From Pleurodeles waltl (Eukaryota > Chordata > Amphibia > Caudata > Salamandridae), in NCBI RefSeq assembly GCF_031143425.1, contig NC_090447.1, positions 846,057,760-846,121,759 of the forward strand: 64,000 nucleotides of DNA, read 5' to 3'. This document shows, one piece after another, positions 10,798 to 23,178 of this stretch. The translations under genes were made by a program, and so were the position numbers. The notes beneath the pieces were generated by a model that saw nothing but the letters and a program-made list of their open reading frames with translations, was not told where the DNA came from and ran no database searches. Each line of letters begins with the position of its first letter. Positions within the stretch are counted from its first letter, which is position 1.

Positions 10798-13700
10798 TGA
10801 GAGACTTCTATATGAACTTAACTGCGTAGAAGGCCTGCAATCTAATACTTCATTGCAGTCCATGGTTCACTTTTTTCCCCAGTGTTGTGCATCATAGCAA
10901 AAAAGTTGTCTTCGGTGTCCAGCAAACAAGATACGAAATCGGATGTCTTTGACTTTTTTTTTATTTGATATTACATTGAAGCAATATATTATTCCGAAAG
11001 CGATTCACGCGCTATAGCTATCACTACTCATATGAGTTATCCACGCAAATCCGCGCATTTATTCCCTGCGCCTTTGATAATAAAAAACAAACTTCATGAC
11101 ATTTTCAACCCGTTCTGGTAATAATTAGGGAATAGAATCGATGCTGCCTATTTGTGAGCTTTGAACAGGAGCTTTTGCTTCTGCATATTAAGGAATACAT
11201 TAGCTCTAAATTAGGCTAAATTATAATTCTTAAACTCATCAACATGTCATCCATGCGCCATAGTTTAACATCCATTGACTAATTTCGTGTACCACTTACC
11301 AACATAATTATGCACACTTCCCACATTTTTAAGATTCTACCACTTATGCCCAAGCGAACCATTGTATATATGTCTTAAACTCAATCTCTTTTTTTTTTTT
11401 TGCTAATCACAAATCTTGATATCTAGATTGGACTGATTTATGGAATAACAATCTATGTAAATTCAAAACATGTAATAAATGAAAAGGGGAGCAGCACAAT
11501 AGTTTGCCCAAAATTCGAACACATGCGAGAGATTCATTTTCAATGCATTGAAAAAACTATAGCTGAGAGTTTTTTGATCCCGCTTGAATAGCAAACAGCT
11601 ACGAGAATGGGCAGTAGGCACAAGGCCCTAGAAATTTATTTTTGCATTTAACTTGGTAGAAAGATCTTGGTGTGTAAAATGTTGAATTTGAGAATTATGC
11701 CCTTGCTTACAGTTTGCCACGAATTCAGCACAAACAAATGGGAAATGCATGAAAACAAGTGGTACAGAAGGAGGTAAAACCGCACTTGGAGGCCCTTATA
11801 ATTGGCCCAGAGTAATGCATCGTAAGGCCGTTCTACCGGAGTTACCATTGTCGGGGCGGTTGATGCTACTGAGGATTAAAAAAGGGACCATGCGAGTCCT
11901 CTTATAAATGAATTGATGATGCAATTGATAACACCAGTCTTGGTTTCCCTGGTAATTCCTCATTTTGCAAGGTTTTTAACCAGGCAACCCAGCAGGGGAA
12001 GTCTCCGGCCTAAACAAGAGTGATATACGAGTTACCTTTATCTTGTCATCCTTACTTGGCTGGTAACTCCTGTTATCTGTCAAATTAGCATTACGGTGAC
12101 CTCAGAATAAGACCCCTGGTGTACGTCCGTCACAAAACTTGTTATCACTGTCCAAAATGGTAAACGGGCACATTGGCAAAAACACCCACATGAAGCTGTC
12201 ACAAATATTGTCACGTACAACAGCAAATGTAATAATTGAATAGGATATGGTGTTCGCAGGATGTCAATTTTGGGCATCAAACTCTCATATTAAGAAACTT
12301 ATGAGAGCCAAACTGGTGGTGCCACATTTTTTTTTAGAAGACAGTATTTTATGGGTAAATCCATCAGTTTCATCTATAATGGTAATGAGGTGGCTAAATG
12401 CGAGATGTATCAAAGAATTTACCCATTTTGTGTCTATTGGAAAAAGCTTTAGTACAAATAGGCCCCAAAATTCTGAGGGTGATGCTAACTGTATAAATCA
12501 AGTACAAATGGTGTTTTCATCAAAATGTAAATCATGGGCCAGGAAAAAATATGCACTAGTCCCAAGTTTCTTTGCGTGCACAATTTCCTCCAGCTAATTC
12601 CAACAAGAACTTGTACAGTTAAAACAATGCGAACAGGGCAGTATCATTCGACGACTGCAGAGACCCTTTCTATACATTATTCCCCTTAAAGGGAAAGTCA
12701 GATTTAGGTGCAAAAGTGCTCGAACACCATGACGTTACAGCATTCACCCCAGATGATTTTTACATCGGATGTTTATATATGCACAATTAATGCAGTAATT
12801 TATTATAACCTAAAAACTACAAAGTTGCAAGAGGAATGTGTAGTAAGTTCATTTATGCACTTTGCAAAATTTACCGAAGAAGAGTATGGATCCAGTTGAT
12901 CACTTCAAATCTTTGGTAACTCAGTAAAACAGAGTAGCATAATTATTTTCCTATTTCTCTTTAATTGCAGAGACTGCTGATTTGTATGTGATAACAACAA
13001 TATACATATCATCAGGATGCACAACTTTTTAGTTACAAAAAATATATACTTCATTGTTTCTGTGTCAAATGAAGATACACAAACGACGAGACACCTCTTC
13101 TTTCAATGTGACGTTGGAGTGTGACAGAAAGACTCTGTTAAAATGAACTCCTAACTATGGTTTTTGCAGCATCTCAAAGCCTTTTTTCGATAATCACTCT
13201 TGTACCCTTTTAATTTCCTTTCCTCTTTGGACTATCATATCGTTTGGAAACCCAGAAAAGTGGGTTCTGTGGAAAGAAGGCAGCATATGCCCATTTACAA
13301 AAGGGCCAGATGGGGTTGACATACTTCCCGCACCTGGTATATACCCAATGTTGGGTACAGTTTGTTGCCAGGTGAGGTAATACCTCCAATTCTGAATATT
13401 CCCTATAATATGACCAATTACCTGAAGAATTTAGTAACTTCAGCATCAATTCTCCTGGTAAGGGAATTTGCCCGATGTTTTCACTTTGCTGATATTACAA
13501 TTTAACATGGCAAAATCCACCGGGAAAAATTGTGAGAATCGGGTAATGACTGCAAATCTCTGAATTGCTATCCTTGTGCAAGCAAGCATGTGCAGAAGGA
13601 CCAGAAGGTAATCATACTCATAGCCATTGTCAGAAGTATAGGATCCACAAACTACTACCTGGCTCATAGCTGCCATTGTTGCCAGATCCTGCTGAAAATC

Positions 13701-14690
13701 TCAGTTCATTGATGACACTATTGTTAACTTGTGTCTGTTTGCACAATAACATACTTTTTCAGGGCCGCTCAGCATAATTTATGTCGAGCAACGTCAGATA
13801 TAAAAACCTATCACTCTTGCACTGCATATCGTTTGTCATGTCAAAAGGAGGATGTGAAAGAACCTTTAAGTAAAATATTGGGGAAAACTCAATTGTCTAT
13901 AAATGATGTAAAATGCTGTGGAAGCGTGTCATAAGCTGTGGAGGGGAAAGTTAGGTCATATCGCAGAGCATAATTAAACCAGCTGTTTAAGAAACAAAAC
14001 CACTGCTATTCCTTCCTCTACTCTGTTTTCCTAGCTGGTTAGAGAGAAGCAGAAAAGAGATATTAATAGGAACAAAATCTATTTGTGTGTTTCTATACAT
14101 TCCAATCTACCTGCCTTTTAAAGAGAAACGAAAACAACTGATGTATTAAATCTATTCTAATAACTTTTTACAACAAATATCTACTTTTTTAATGCATATC
14201 ATTTTGCACTAGAGATATTTATTTTTATTGTTCATTTGCAAGCATGCTCTCTCTTTTATATGAAAGAGCTACGCATCAAGAATTTAAGCTGTTTGTGAAA
14301 ATATATAGAACAAATCCACTACTGGACGAAATGCATTGAGTCAAGGCACCATTATCACTATACTGTAATTATAACAAGGAGTGGGGGTTGTATGGTTATT
14401 CTGTTGCCGAGCATCTTTTCAGTCAAGCAGGCTAGCTCGCCCACCTTTACCCGCGACCTGTGTGAGAAGAGCGCTGGGAAACCTGACATCAAACCAAACA
14501 CGAGAGGATATGTACATCTATTAGAAAGTGAGTTATGGTACGACTCATTGGTGACAACCCAGTGAGATCTGCTAAGCACAACCTGCACAACCATATTACA
14601 CATAACCTCATTGATGGCTAAAAGGGTCATGGACATTTTTCAAAATGAATGTATTCCATGTAATCCACAGATTTAAAACAGTAAGGGGCA
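10798..14690. other. Mostly low-copy-looking non-coding DNA
   Basis: No transposon protein, satellite or MITE end is visible. The sequence has mixed composition with scattered CpG (for example 10960-11110) and looks less repetitive than its surroundings. Short frames such as 12247-12597 and 13210-13676 have no domain. Conserved non-coding sequence is possible but cannot be judged without comparison. Confidence 0.35.
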
Positions 14691-15345
14691 TATTTAAGAG
14701 CCACTAGCGCCACCGGAGCGTCAGTTTTAGTGACTCTCCAGTGACGCTATCCACTGTATTTACAAGGTGGGATTTAGCCACTTTTTATGTGGCTTAATGC
14801 CACCTTATAAATACGGCCCCTTCACACACAGCACTTTGCGTGGAAGGGGCATGAAATGGGTGTTGCTGTGAGTGTGCCACAGCAACACCCATTGCATTTT
14901 GACGCTGCCCCAGAGTTTTACATAAACCTGAGGCAGTGCCAAAATCTAACGCCACCCCAGGGGTGGTGGTAGGACGGTGCAACGAGGGGAAATACTTTAA
15001 TTTCTCCTCATTTTTTGCTCTTCCTATGTGTGCTGCATTCTGCAGCACACATAAAAAGAGCAAATTGCCATTTAAGATTGTTTTTGTGCGGGAAGGTGTT
15101 CCTTCCTGCACAAAAACAATCCCCCCCCATGCAGCCATCCTTGCACAATGGTGCATGGGTTGCTGCGCTGGCGCATGGCAGCAAATACAGCGTAGGCGAA
15201 GGGGGAACACACAGTTGTGCACCGCATTCTCTTAAATACACCGCATCCCTGCATTGTGAAAATGACGGTGCACGACACTGCCAAATTTCGCACAGCAACG
15301 CACACCGTCATTTTCCCTTAAATCTTCCCCTAAATCTGTGAGCTT
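14691..15345. mobile_element. Palindromic MITE, family 2, copy c
   Basis: Starts GGGGCATATTTAAG after TAA. It contains near-perfect hairpins: TATGTGTGCTGCA 15025-15037 with its complement 15041-15053 (loop TTC), and 21-bp arms 15076-15096/15101-15121 with loop TGTT and one mismatch. A CAACACCCAT inverted pair lies near 14860-14895. The right end is not resolved; CTCTTAAATAC near 15226 may be the inner part of the right terminus. Frames across it are shadows of the inverted repeats. Confidence 0.55.
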
Positions 15346-16373
15346 CAAATAGGAAATCCCAGATACATGTAATGCTGGCTGATGTAGAAATTCCTGATAT
15401 GAGTTCATCAATTTCAAATATGGATCCCCAGAGTCAAAGAGTCCTGAAGAAACTAGAAATCCCCTTAGTTAAGATCATAAATATGCAACAACTTCAACAA
15501 ATAATTCCTTATGATAGGAAAACACAGTTCCTTTGGGGATAGCTGCGATTTTGGTTTCAGGACAGGAAAGGGCAACATCTCATTGAGAACTAACTCGGCT
15601 GAAGTTGGCCAGGAGGAGGAAGATGAGGAAGGAAAGAACACAGCAGGCACAGCTGAGACCTCAGTGTCACAAGGATTGCCACATTTGCAAGCAAAAAGTA
15701 CAGCCCATTTGTTGTTTTAAGAGTCTGCAAAGGCACAGACATAATACAAAATAGGACTTTAAATAAGATTGTATGTATTTATTTGTAACATGATTTTTCT
15801 GTCTTTGTTTACCTCAATTATTACTCATGGATCAATACCACAGCTCTAAAACGCATTGCTGTTTGAACATACAGAGATACTGACTCAAAATACTGACTTT
15901 AGGTGATTTTGCTTATTTTTGTTGCAGCCAGGACATTAAAATACTGGTAGTGAATGTAGAAAACTGGCCAGGTGGCAACCCTAGTCACAACCCCAAACAT
16001 TTGCTGATATTATTAACATCGAGGACTTTCAGAAGATAAACCATCCAAGGAGTCATATATATGAAAATATTTCACCTATCCACTCAAAGAAAACTTGAAC
16101 TTTTGCAAGGTGAGTCTTAAATTATGTAAACAAGCCTTAAGTTGTGGTCATTTACGTCTCTAATCATTTAGCATAACAAAATTGTTGGGCGATAGGAAAC
16201 CCAAACATGAGGATGTCTACCAAAGAAGTCAAGAGAAAAAGCAGAAGAAAGGCAATCATTTGGACAAGCATGAACTCCAGCAAGAAAATTGTGCTTTTCT
16301 GGGTTTTGAAAAAATATATATCACATACCACTTTAAATACGAACAGGCAAATGTAAGTATTATCTTTTAGAAA

Positions 16374-16452
<79 letters not shown>

Positions 16453-17439
16453 GGCAACTGCATAAATAATATGTATTTATTGTGTATACTATTCTACTTA
16501 TTACTACGATGTGGGGATGGGCAATGACTAATGAGAGGCAAAGCCTTGACTGGGTTATAGTGCCCTTCCCCTCCCTCAACAATAATAATAAATATAATAT
16601 TACACTTTGGCCATCAGCGTATCTGATTTATCCATGGCATAGCTTCATGTTTTTTTTTTTATATTCTAACAAGAGGTATTTAACCATACAATGGGTTACA
16701 TTTGTTCCGTAAAGTAAAATCACACTGAAAAGGCCGACTGAGTATTCGGAGAGTTGTTTCCTTGTGTAAGGCAATTATTTAATGCAATCCTTGTGATTTT
16801 CTAATGCTGATGTTTCTGTACTGAGGAAAGAAACTCAGATTTGACCTTTGCATTGCTTAATATTCATACTCATATTATTTGGAGCAACTGTTCTATTAAA
16901 TGAGCTTTTTGGCATTGAAAAATGCACACTTAATAGTACGATTGCTCAAAATAATATGTGTTATTGGGACACATGCATTTTCACAGGTGTGTCTGTGTAT
17001 GTGTGCAAGTTGAATACATCATAGGTTAAGGAGAAATTATGGCTAGGTTTAGTTAATTAGTTATAATACATTAACATGATGTAGAAAAAAAATCTACAGA
17101 ACATAAAGCCAGGTATTCACATTTGTCAAAAAATGGAATGTCATTGACAGGAGTCACAAACCATTGAATCACAAATTTAAGAGACAGAGATTTACAAAAA
17201 TGTCAACCTTTTCTGTCCCTCTTTGCATCTTGCCATGCACAAAACATCCGTTTGCAAACAGTGCAGAAAAAAGGCAATCAAAAATTATTTAAACATTGTG
17301 GGTGGTGTAAGTTAAAGTGTGTGTTGTATGAGCTGCCAACCATAATTCACAAATGTTGTGTTTGAGCCAGAACCGAAATCTAGGTTTTAACAGCTATTTT
17401 CAGTAGATTTCATTGTATTTTAAAAATTAACAAATTTTT
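15346..17439. other. Non-coding with a TATC microsatellite
   Basis: No gene recognised. A plus-strand frame at 15511-15720 contains a short acidic run but no domain. An uninterrupted (TATC)n array occupies 16374-16452; its flanks do not match the GATA-tailed repeat at 6.4 and 34.8 kb. Confidence 0.4.
16374..16452. repeat. (TATC)n microsatellite
   Basis: Near-perfect tetranucleotide array of about 20 units. Confidence 0.9.
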
Positions 17440-18180
17440 CAACGTACGGTGCACACAACCTGAAGCCGTGTGCAGTGAGGGTTGGGCATATAGCGTGCCC
17501 TGCAACAAACCCCGACATCTAACCCAGAGTGAGGCAGCTTCGGGGAATAGTCTGGCTTGCTCTCAACCTGTGGTGGTGACACATCCCCTACATCTGCATT
17601 TGGCTGTACCTGCAATGCCCAACCTGTCACGAGTGCACAACCAAAGCTGTTTAGCATCGGTTAGGAGAATAGCCACAGCAGGTGGCGAACCTCTCTTGTA
17701 CCTCTTCTTCATCCATGTACAGCACTGGTTGGACCAACCCGTACCAACAGGTCCACAGTGCCTAATCCACTTCCAGCCCACAATCGTGTCATCAATAATC
17801 TCATTTGAGATGTCATCCGTGATGTTGTAAATGATGTCATATAACATGTCATGAGTGGTGTAATATGTGAGGTCATAAGCAGTGCATGGCACGGGTGTAA
17901 GTTATAGTTAGCTCTCCTAACTCTAACTCGTGAATGACTGTGGTTTTCAGTTCAAAATGTTAAGGTCACTGATCTATTCACCTAACTAAAACGTTTTTTT
18001 CAGTGAATTTCTAAAGCTTTTTAAAACAAAAACAGAAGTTTTTATCACACCTAACTATAACATTACTTTTTCAGTGAATTTCTAGAGTTAAAGCATAACT
18101 TAATTTGAAGCCGTGTTGTGATGAGAAGAGCAATATGAAATAAAATTTGGAGATGGACTAATAAAGGACATAGGTGGGAC
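17440..18180. repeat. Dispersed GTCATCA-rich repeat, copy 1
   Basis: Contains TCATCAAT, GATGTCAT, CATAAGCAGTGCATGGC and AAGTTATAGTTA in the same order as 32370-32500, so the two are copies of one family. A TTTTTTCAGTGAATTTCTA element recurs twice within it. No coding capacity recognised. Confidence 0.55.
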
Positions 18181-18620
18181 GTGTGGCTTTAATATTTTAT
18201 TACCATTCATAAGGCCACTCTCCTGCGTGCATGGCCAAAGCCACAGGGCACAAATCCTCACAGGCAGCCAACCCCATGTTGGACACATCCTACGGCCATG
18301 CAGCAGAGGGGCTTCGCAAAAGTGGCCAATTCACTCAGAGGCAGCCAGCACCTCTGCAGACAGCCAACCTCATGCTGCATACGGCCTTCCATTGCGCATA
18401 GAATGGGATTGGGCCACAGTACCTGGCTTACAGTCTTTGTTCATGCATAGCATGGGGTTAGCAAAAGAGTTGGCCTGCCACCAGCTCCTGTGGACAAACC
18501 CCTGGCAAACTACTAACCCCACACCACACACATCCTTTGGCATGCACAGGGAAGAGTTGGCCTTTGAGCCCCAGGGACCCCATTCAGATGGACAAAACAT
18601 GTATATTAAGGGTAGGAGAG
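18181..18620. repeat. Degenerate satellite A, second block
   Basis: Repeats of CAGCCAACCCCATG, GCATACGGCCTTC and related motifs, the same vocabulary as 7080-8240. Open frames on both strands here are compositional. Confidence 0.45.
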
Positions 18621-19540
18621 TGTACAACCCCCTCCTCGACCCTTAATTGGCCCAGAGGACCCCACCCCATGCCTAGTTCCAATAAAAAGAGGAGTGGGGC
18701 TGTTGGCCTTCCTCCTCAAACCTTTAAGGTTCCAGGCACCCTAGCTTTCCGGGCCAAATACAATTAAGCAGAGGAGAAGACCATGCCACCCTCCTCCCCA
18801 AGCCTTAATAGGCCCCAGAGACCCAATCCCTTGGAGCCCAAAAAAAATTAAAAAGTGGAGCGTGGTCCCCCTCCCCGAGCCATCTTGGGCCACAGGAACT
18901 CCAACTCACAAGCCAATATCTTAGATGACAGGGGCATGCAGCCCCATCCCCAAGCCCTAACAGGCCCAGGGGACTTCAAACCTAGACTGAATATAATAAA
19001 AAAGGAGATGGGGCCATGTGGTACCCCTCCCTGAGCCTTATTAGCCCTGGGGACCACATCCCCTGGGGCGGTTCTTTTCTTTTTAGAGTGGAGGGAGCCA
19101 CGTGACTGACCTTCCTGAGCCTTCTCAGGTCCCAAGGACTCACATTCACCTTGGCTGCCTGTTTTGTAAAAGAGCAAGGAGGTCACATGGCCTCCCTCCC
19201 CGCACCTTATTAGGCCCCAGTTACCTCACACCCCAAGGCTGTATTATAATATAAAGGGGATGGGGGCTGCATGGTACCCCTCCCCTGAGCTTTCTTAGGA
19301 CCTGGGTGCCCCATCCCATGGAGCTGAGCAATTAATAAAGGGAGTGGCCTGCAAACCTCTAAGCTTAATTAGGCCCCAGGGACCCCATTCTGGGGGCCAA
19401 CATTTAAATAAAAGGGTAGTGGGGCCACCTGACCCCCCTCCCTGAACCTTATTAGGCTCTGATGACGCTATCCCCCTGTGCGTACATATTTTAAAGGGGA
19501 GAGGCCTGTGTGGCCCGCTTCTGCAAGCCTCATTAAGCCA
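18621..19540. repeat. Degenerate satellite B, block 1
   Basis: Units of roughly 100-120 bases built as CCCTCCCTGAGCCTTATTAG, GCCCCAGGGACCCCATCC, then an AATAAAA-containing A-rich spacer and GGAGTGGGGCC. Units are strongly diverged. Related blocks occur at 19940-20430 and 31330-31640. Confidence 0.55.
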
Positions 19541-19737
19541 AGTGGAAGCAAGGACCATATATATTTATTACAAAGCACTGCAGTGCACTGATTAAAGTGA
19601 TTAAAGTGAAAGAATAAGCCTTAACTGAGTGCTTTGCCATCATCTTCTTGCTTTGCAATTTAATTGAGGGGACGGTCTGCCCTCGGGCTCCGCACCAGCT
19701 GAAGAGCGTGCCGCCATCTCGACCGCATTGCTTTGGA

Positions 19738-19740
19738 AAA

Positions 19741-19771
<31 letters not shown>

Positions 19772-19804
19772 AAAATATATGTATACATCTATATCTATAC
19801 ATAC

Positions 19805-19841
<37 letters not shown>

Positions 19842-19872
19842 GATATAATTATATATATAGAAATATATATTC
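19738..19872. repeat. (AT)n / (GATA)n microsatellite
   Basis: AT dinucleotide run grading into imperfect GATA units. Confidence 0.85.
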
Positions 19873-19939
19873 ACATAAAAACACAAAGGCTACAGGAATG
19901 TTATAGTTAGGTTCGGAATTCACTCGCACAAAACCAGAG

Positions 19940-20430
19940 GACTTAATGAAACTGTCATGGGGGAGGACCACTACCCCCATGGGGTGATTAATCCAATATG
20001 AGGGAGGCCATGCAGCCCCCCCTGCACCCCAGGGACCACCTCCCCACAGGGCAAAAATCGATTGTAAAATAGGGGAGGTCTGGTGGCCTCCCCCACAGCC
20101 CCGGGGACCACCACCTCCCTAGGGCATAATTAGTATTTAGTGTGGGGGGCCCTGTGGCTCCCCTGCTGCCCTGGGGACTGACACCTACCTGGGGCTATGT
20201 AAAATAAATAAGGGGGGATGCCCGGCCCCTCCCTGGGGACCACCACCTCCCCGGGGCTTCATTAGAATTTAGTGTAGGGATCCATGTGGCCCCACACTGC
20301 CCCGGGGATCACCATCTCCCCTGAGAATAGATAAACATAGTGAATGGGGTCTGTGTCAGACCACCTTTAGCCCCAGGGACCACCACCTCCCCAGGGCTAT
20401 GATTGTTGGCAGGGCATTGCCGTCCACCAC
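19940..20430. repeat. Degenerate satellite B, block 2
   Basis: Units of about 80-100 bases with GGGGACCACCACCTCCCC, GGGGC(T/A)T, an A/T-rich spacer (AATTAGTATTTAGTG) and GGGG..CC. It abuts a hairpin and then the Harbinger insertion. Confidence 0.6.
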
Positions 20431-20515
20431 ATGGCGCCACAGATGGCCCTGGGACCACCACACCCCCAGGGCTGGCTCCTGCTATGTCCTGGGATGCCCA
20501 CCCCCAGGACATAAC

Positions 20516-20569
20516 TGTTTGCTGTGACTTGGCTGTAGCTCTGCAGCTGCAGCCAAGCCACAGCAAACA
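20516..20569. repeat. Long hairpin beside the Harbinger insertion
   Basis: TGTTTGCTGTGACTTGGCTG... and its complement form 25-bp arms with two mismatches and a 4-nt CTGC loop. The hairpin ends one base before the probable TTT target duplication of the Harbinger element. Confidence 0.75.
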
Positions 20570-20573
20570 CTTT

Positions 20574-20606
20574 GGGGGTCATTACAACATTGGCGGTAAA
20601 AGCCAC
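20574..20606 (+). repeat. Harbinger copy 1 left terminal inverted repeat
   Basis: GGGGGTCATTACAAC plus ATTGGCGG. The first 15 bases match the reverse complement of the right end exactly. Confidence 0.85.
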
Positions 20607-21169
20607 TTACTGCCGTGCAGAAGACCGCCAATACACCGCCGCGGAATTCCGCCACAGCTATTATGACCCACATCTCGGAATCCGCCGAAATTCAGTCACC
20701 CACACAAGTCTGGCACACCAAAGGTCAGTGTTAAACTGGCGAAAACAAAACCTCCACCTCACGCCAACAGAAACACGCCCATGCTATTACGACCTATGAA
20801 TCCACGCGGCGGTCTTTCAGCCGCGGTATTCCATTGGTGGTACACACCGCCGCGCTCAAAATACACACACATCTCCAAAACACCGCCACATTGGACAATT
20901 CCAAATACACACACCTGATACACATACAAACAACACTCCCACACACCCAACACAATAAAAAACACACACCCACATCACCCACAAAACCCTACGACCAAAA
21001 ATTAGTCACGAAGGCGACAGAGATATAGCACAGAATAGACAATCCCACCACACAGAGGCACACAACACCATCACCCACACAACATTCACGCACCAAACAC
21101 CACACACCACTACACATCACCACACACATCAACACTCACACCGCCCCACACATCACACACACCACGCCC
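20607..21169 (+). promoter_or_regulatory. Harbinger 5-prime subterminal and leader region
   Basis: The outer 250 bases contain several ACCGCC/GGCGG motifs and CCGCGGAATTCCGCC-type inversions. These are candidate binding sites for the element's own Myb-like protein, by analogy with studied Harbinger elements. The inner part, about 20850-21165, is C/A-rich (CACACA, ACACCC) and presumably holds the promoter and leader of gene A. No convincing TATA box was seen. Confidence 0.4.
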
Positions 21170-22696
21170 ATGTCACGCCAAAGACACCCCCGCTTTTCCG
21201 AGGAGGAGCTCCGGGTCATGGTGGAGGAAATCCTATGGGTAGAGCCACAGCTATTTGGCTCACAGGTGCAGCACAAATCCATAGCCAGGAAGATGGAGCT
21301 ATGGCGCAGAATAGTCAACAGGGTCAACGCTGTGGGACAGCATCCAAGAAATCGGGAGGACATCAGGAAGAGGTGGAACGACCTACGGGGGAAGGTGCGT
21401 TCAGCAGTCTCCAGGTACAACATCGTGGTTCAGCAGACTGGCGGCGGACCCCCACCTCCTCCCCCACAACTAACAACATGGGAGGAGCAAGTCTTGACCA
21501 TCATGCATCCTGAGGGCCTCGGAGGAGTCGGTGGAGGAATGGACACTGGTAAGTCAAATCTTAACTATCAGATCCCCCACCCTACCTGCATGCTATCACA
21601 CACCCCCACCCTCACACCCTCCCCTATCACCCAAACTCCTCACTAATGTACTAAGAACACAAACCACACATCCCAACAACAAGCCCTACATGACACAACT
21701 AAGCATGGACACCCATCACGAAAGCATGCTCACTGCACATACCCAGAACAACCCCTAACCATCATCACACAAGCCCCCACACAGGAATGCTTGCACTGGG
21801 GTACACGCACACCCACCCATTGCACACCATGACACACACACATGCAATAATCATGCTCCTATGCCCCTGCAGGATCACGAAGGACCGTTACCACACCGGA
21901 GGGTCCAGACAACTCCACTCCACCCACAGAAGAGGCCCACAGTGACGATAGCAGCTCTGCCCTACTGGATCCTGATGACCAGCCCGGACCATGGTGGGCC
22001 TCGGGACAGTCGGTTCCCCTTGCACAGGCACAGCCCAACACTGACCTTCCACCCTCTGGCAACACCAGCACAGCAGCCACCCAGCGGGCCCAAACCTCCG
22101 TACCCAGGACAGGTCAATCATCTGTGTGCCCACCACTACAGGGAACCCAGGATAACCCACCACCCCAACAACAACAGGGACCTGGGGGCAGTGGTAGTGG
22201 GCACACGGTCCAGGGGACGGAGGCACAGGAACACAGGGGAACTGGGAGGGCTGCTGTGCGACAGGGAGCGGACAGGCCAAGGGAACCCACTCTCCACGAG
22301 GCCCTCTCCTCCATCATGGGAGCATACCACCACTCCCAGGAGACGATGGCCACGGTCCTGGTCAAGTTTCAGGAGACACAGCGCATGCAGGAAGACCAGT
22401 ATTTGGGGTTCAGGGAGGAGCTCAGGACCATCAGCTCTGCCTTGGGCACCATCGTAGGGGTGCTGAAGGACATACAGCAGGCCATGAGGGACACCGTGGC
22501 ACTCCAATGGGCCCCTGACACTAGCATGGACGATGAACTGCCCACCACCTCCGTCGGCGCTAGTGGACAGGATGCCCCGCCACAGGACCACCACACCAGC
22601 ACCCGACCCCCTGCAGACGGACAACCACCACCCAAGCGGTCCCTGAGATCCAGGAATAGGACAGAGCAAGATGGCAAGACCCCCGCCAGGAAATGA
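21170..22696 (+). CDS. Harbinger gene A: Myb/SANT-like (NAIF1-type) protein, intact, two exons
   Basis: Predicted exon 1 is 21170-21548 and exon 2 is 21873-22696, joined by a GTAAGT donor (21549) and a CCCCTGCAG acceptor (ending 21872). The phase-1 junction restores one uninterrupted frame of 400 codons. Residues about 8-85 form a Myb/SANT-like trihelix domain: FSEEELRVMVEEIL, then WRRIVNRVNAVG and IRKRWNDLRGKV, with tryptophans near 23, 45 and 69. Then come a GGGPPPPPP linker, a Pro/Gln/Ser-rich middle, a helical stretch at about 265-340 suited to a coiled coil, and a basic KRSLRSRNR tail like a nuclear signal. In Harbinger elements the Myb-like protein is known to bind subterminal DNA and help import the transposase; that role here is inference. 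It is convergent with gene B and is the only undamaged gene in the window. Confidence 0.8.
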
Positions 22697-22883
22697 CACC
22701 ACCCTGATTGTCACCCCACTGTCCCACTTTGTTACCCTGTCCATACTTAAACTGCCCCAGCTCCACTTCCTATGCCCATATGGGCAGTGCACCTGTGAGA
22801 CTAACAGACTGGACTCTGCCATGGACATTCCTCCACCATCACCCATCACCATTTTACAACCCTCCTCCATTTTTGAGCACTTA

Positions 22884-22889
22884 AATAAA
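22884..22889 (+). terminator. Poly(A) signal of gene A
   Basis: Canonical AATAAA about 190 bases after the gene A stop codon. Confidence 0.65.
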
Positions 22890-23178
22890 CACCCTTGAAC
22901 CAGAAAAAAATCTGGAGTCAGTCTATGATTTGGTAAAATGTATTATCAATGACAGTGTCAAAATGCATTTCTAGTTGTAAAGGCAACACACCTATGTCAC
23001 ACATCACAAGTCCTTGAAGGATGCATGCAGATGACACACGTTGGTAAGCACACCTGTGAAACCGTAATGTAAAGGAACAACTCAGTTACCAAATAATCCT
23101 ATGAAATTACACACAGGATAGAGGAAGACGTGTGACAGTGAATGTAATGGTAAAAATTTAAATGTTCTCACCTGTGTG
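22890..23178. other. Spacer between convergent genes A and B
   Basis: About 290 bases of AT-rich DNA. It should include the 3-prime UTR of gene B, but no canonical poly(A) signal is seen on the minus strand. Confidence 0.4.

Noticed and set aside
22136..22870. 244-codon minus-strand open frame antisense to gene A
   Set aside because: It overlaps the well-supported gene A exon 2, has no domain, and results from the low-stop GC-rich composition.
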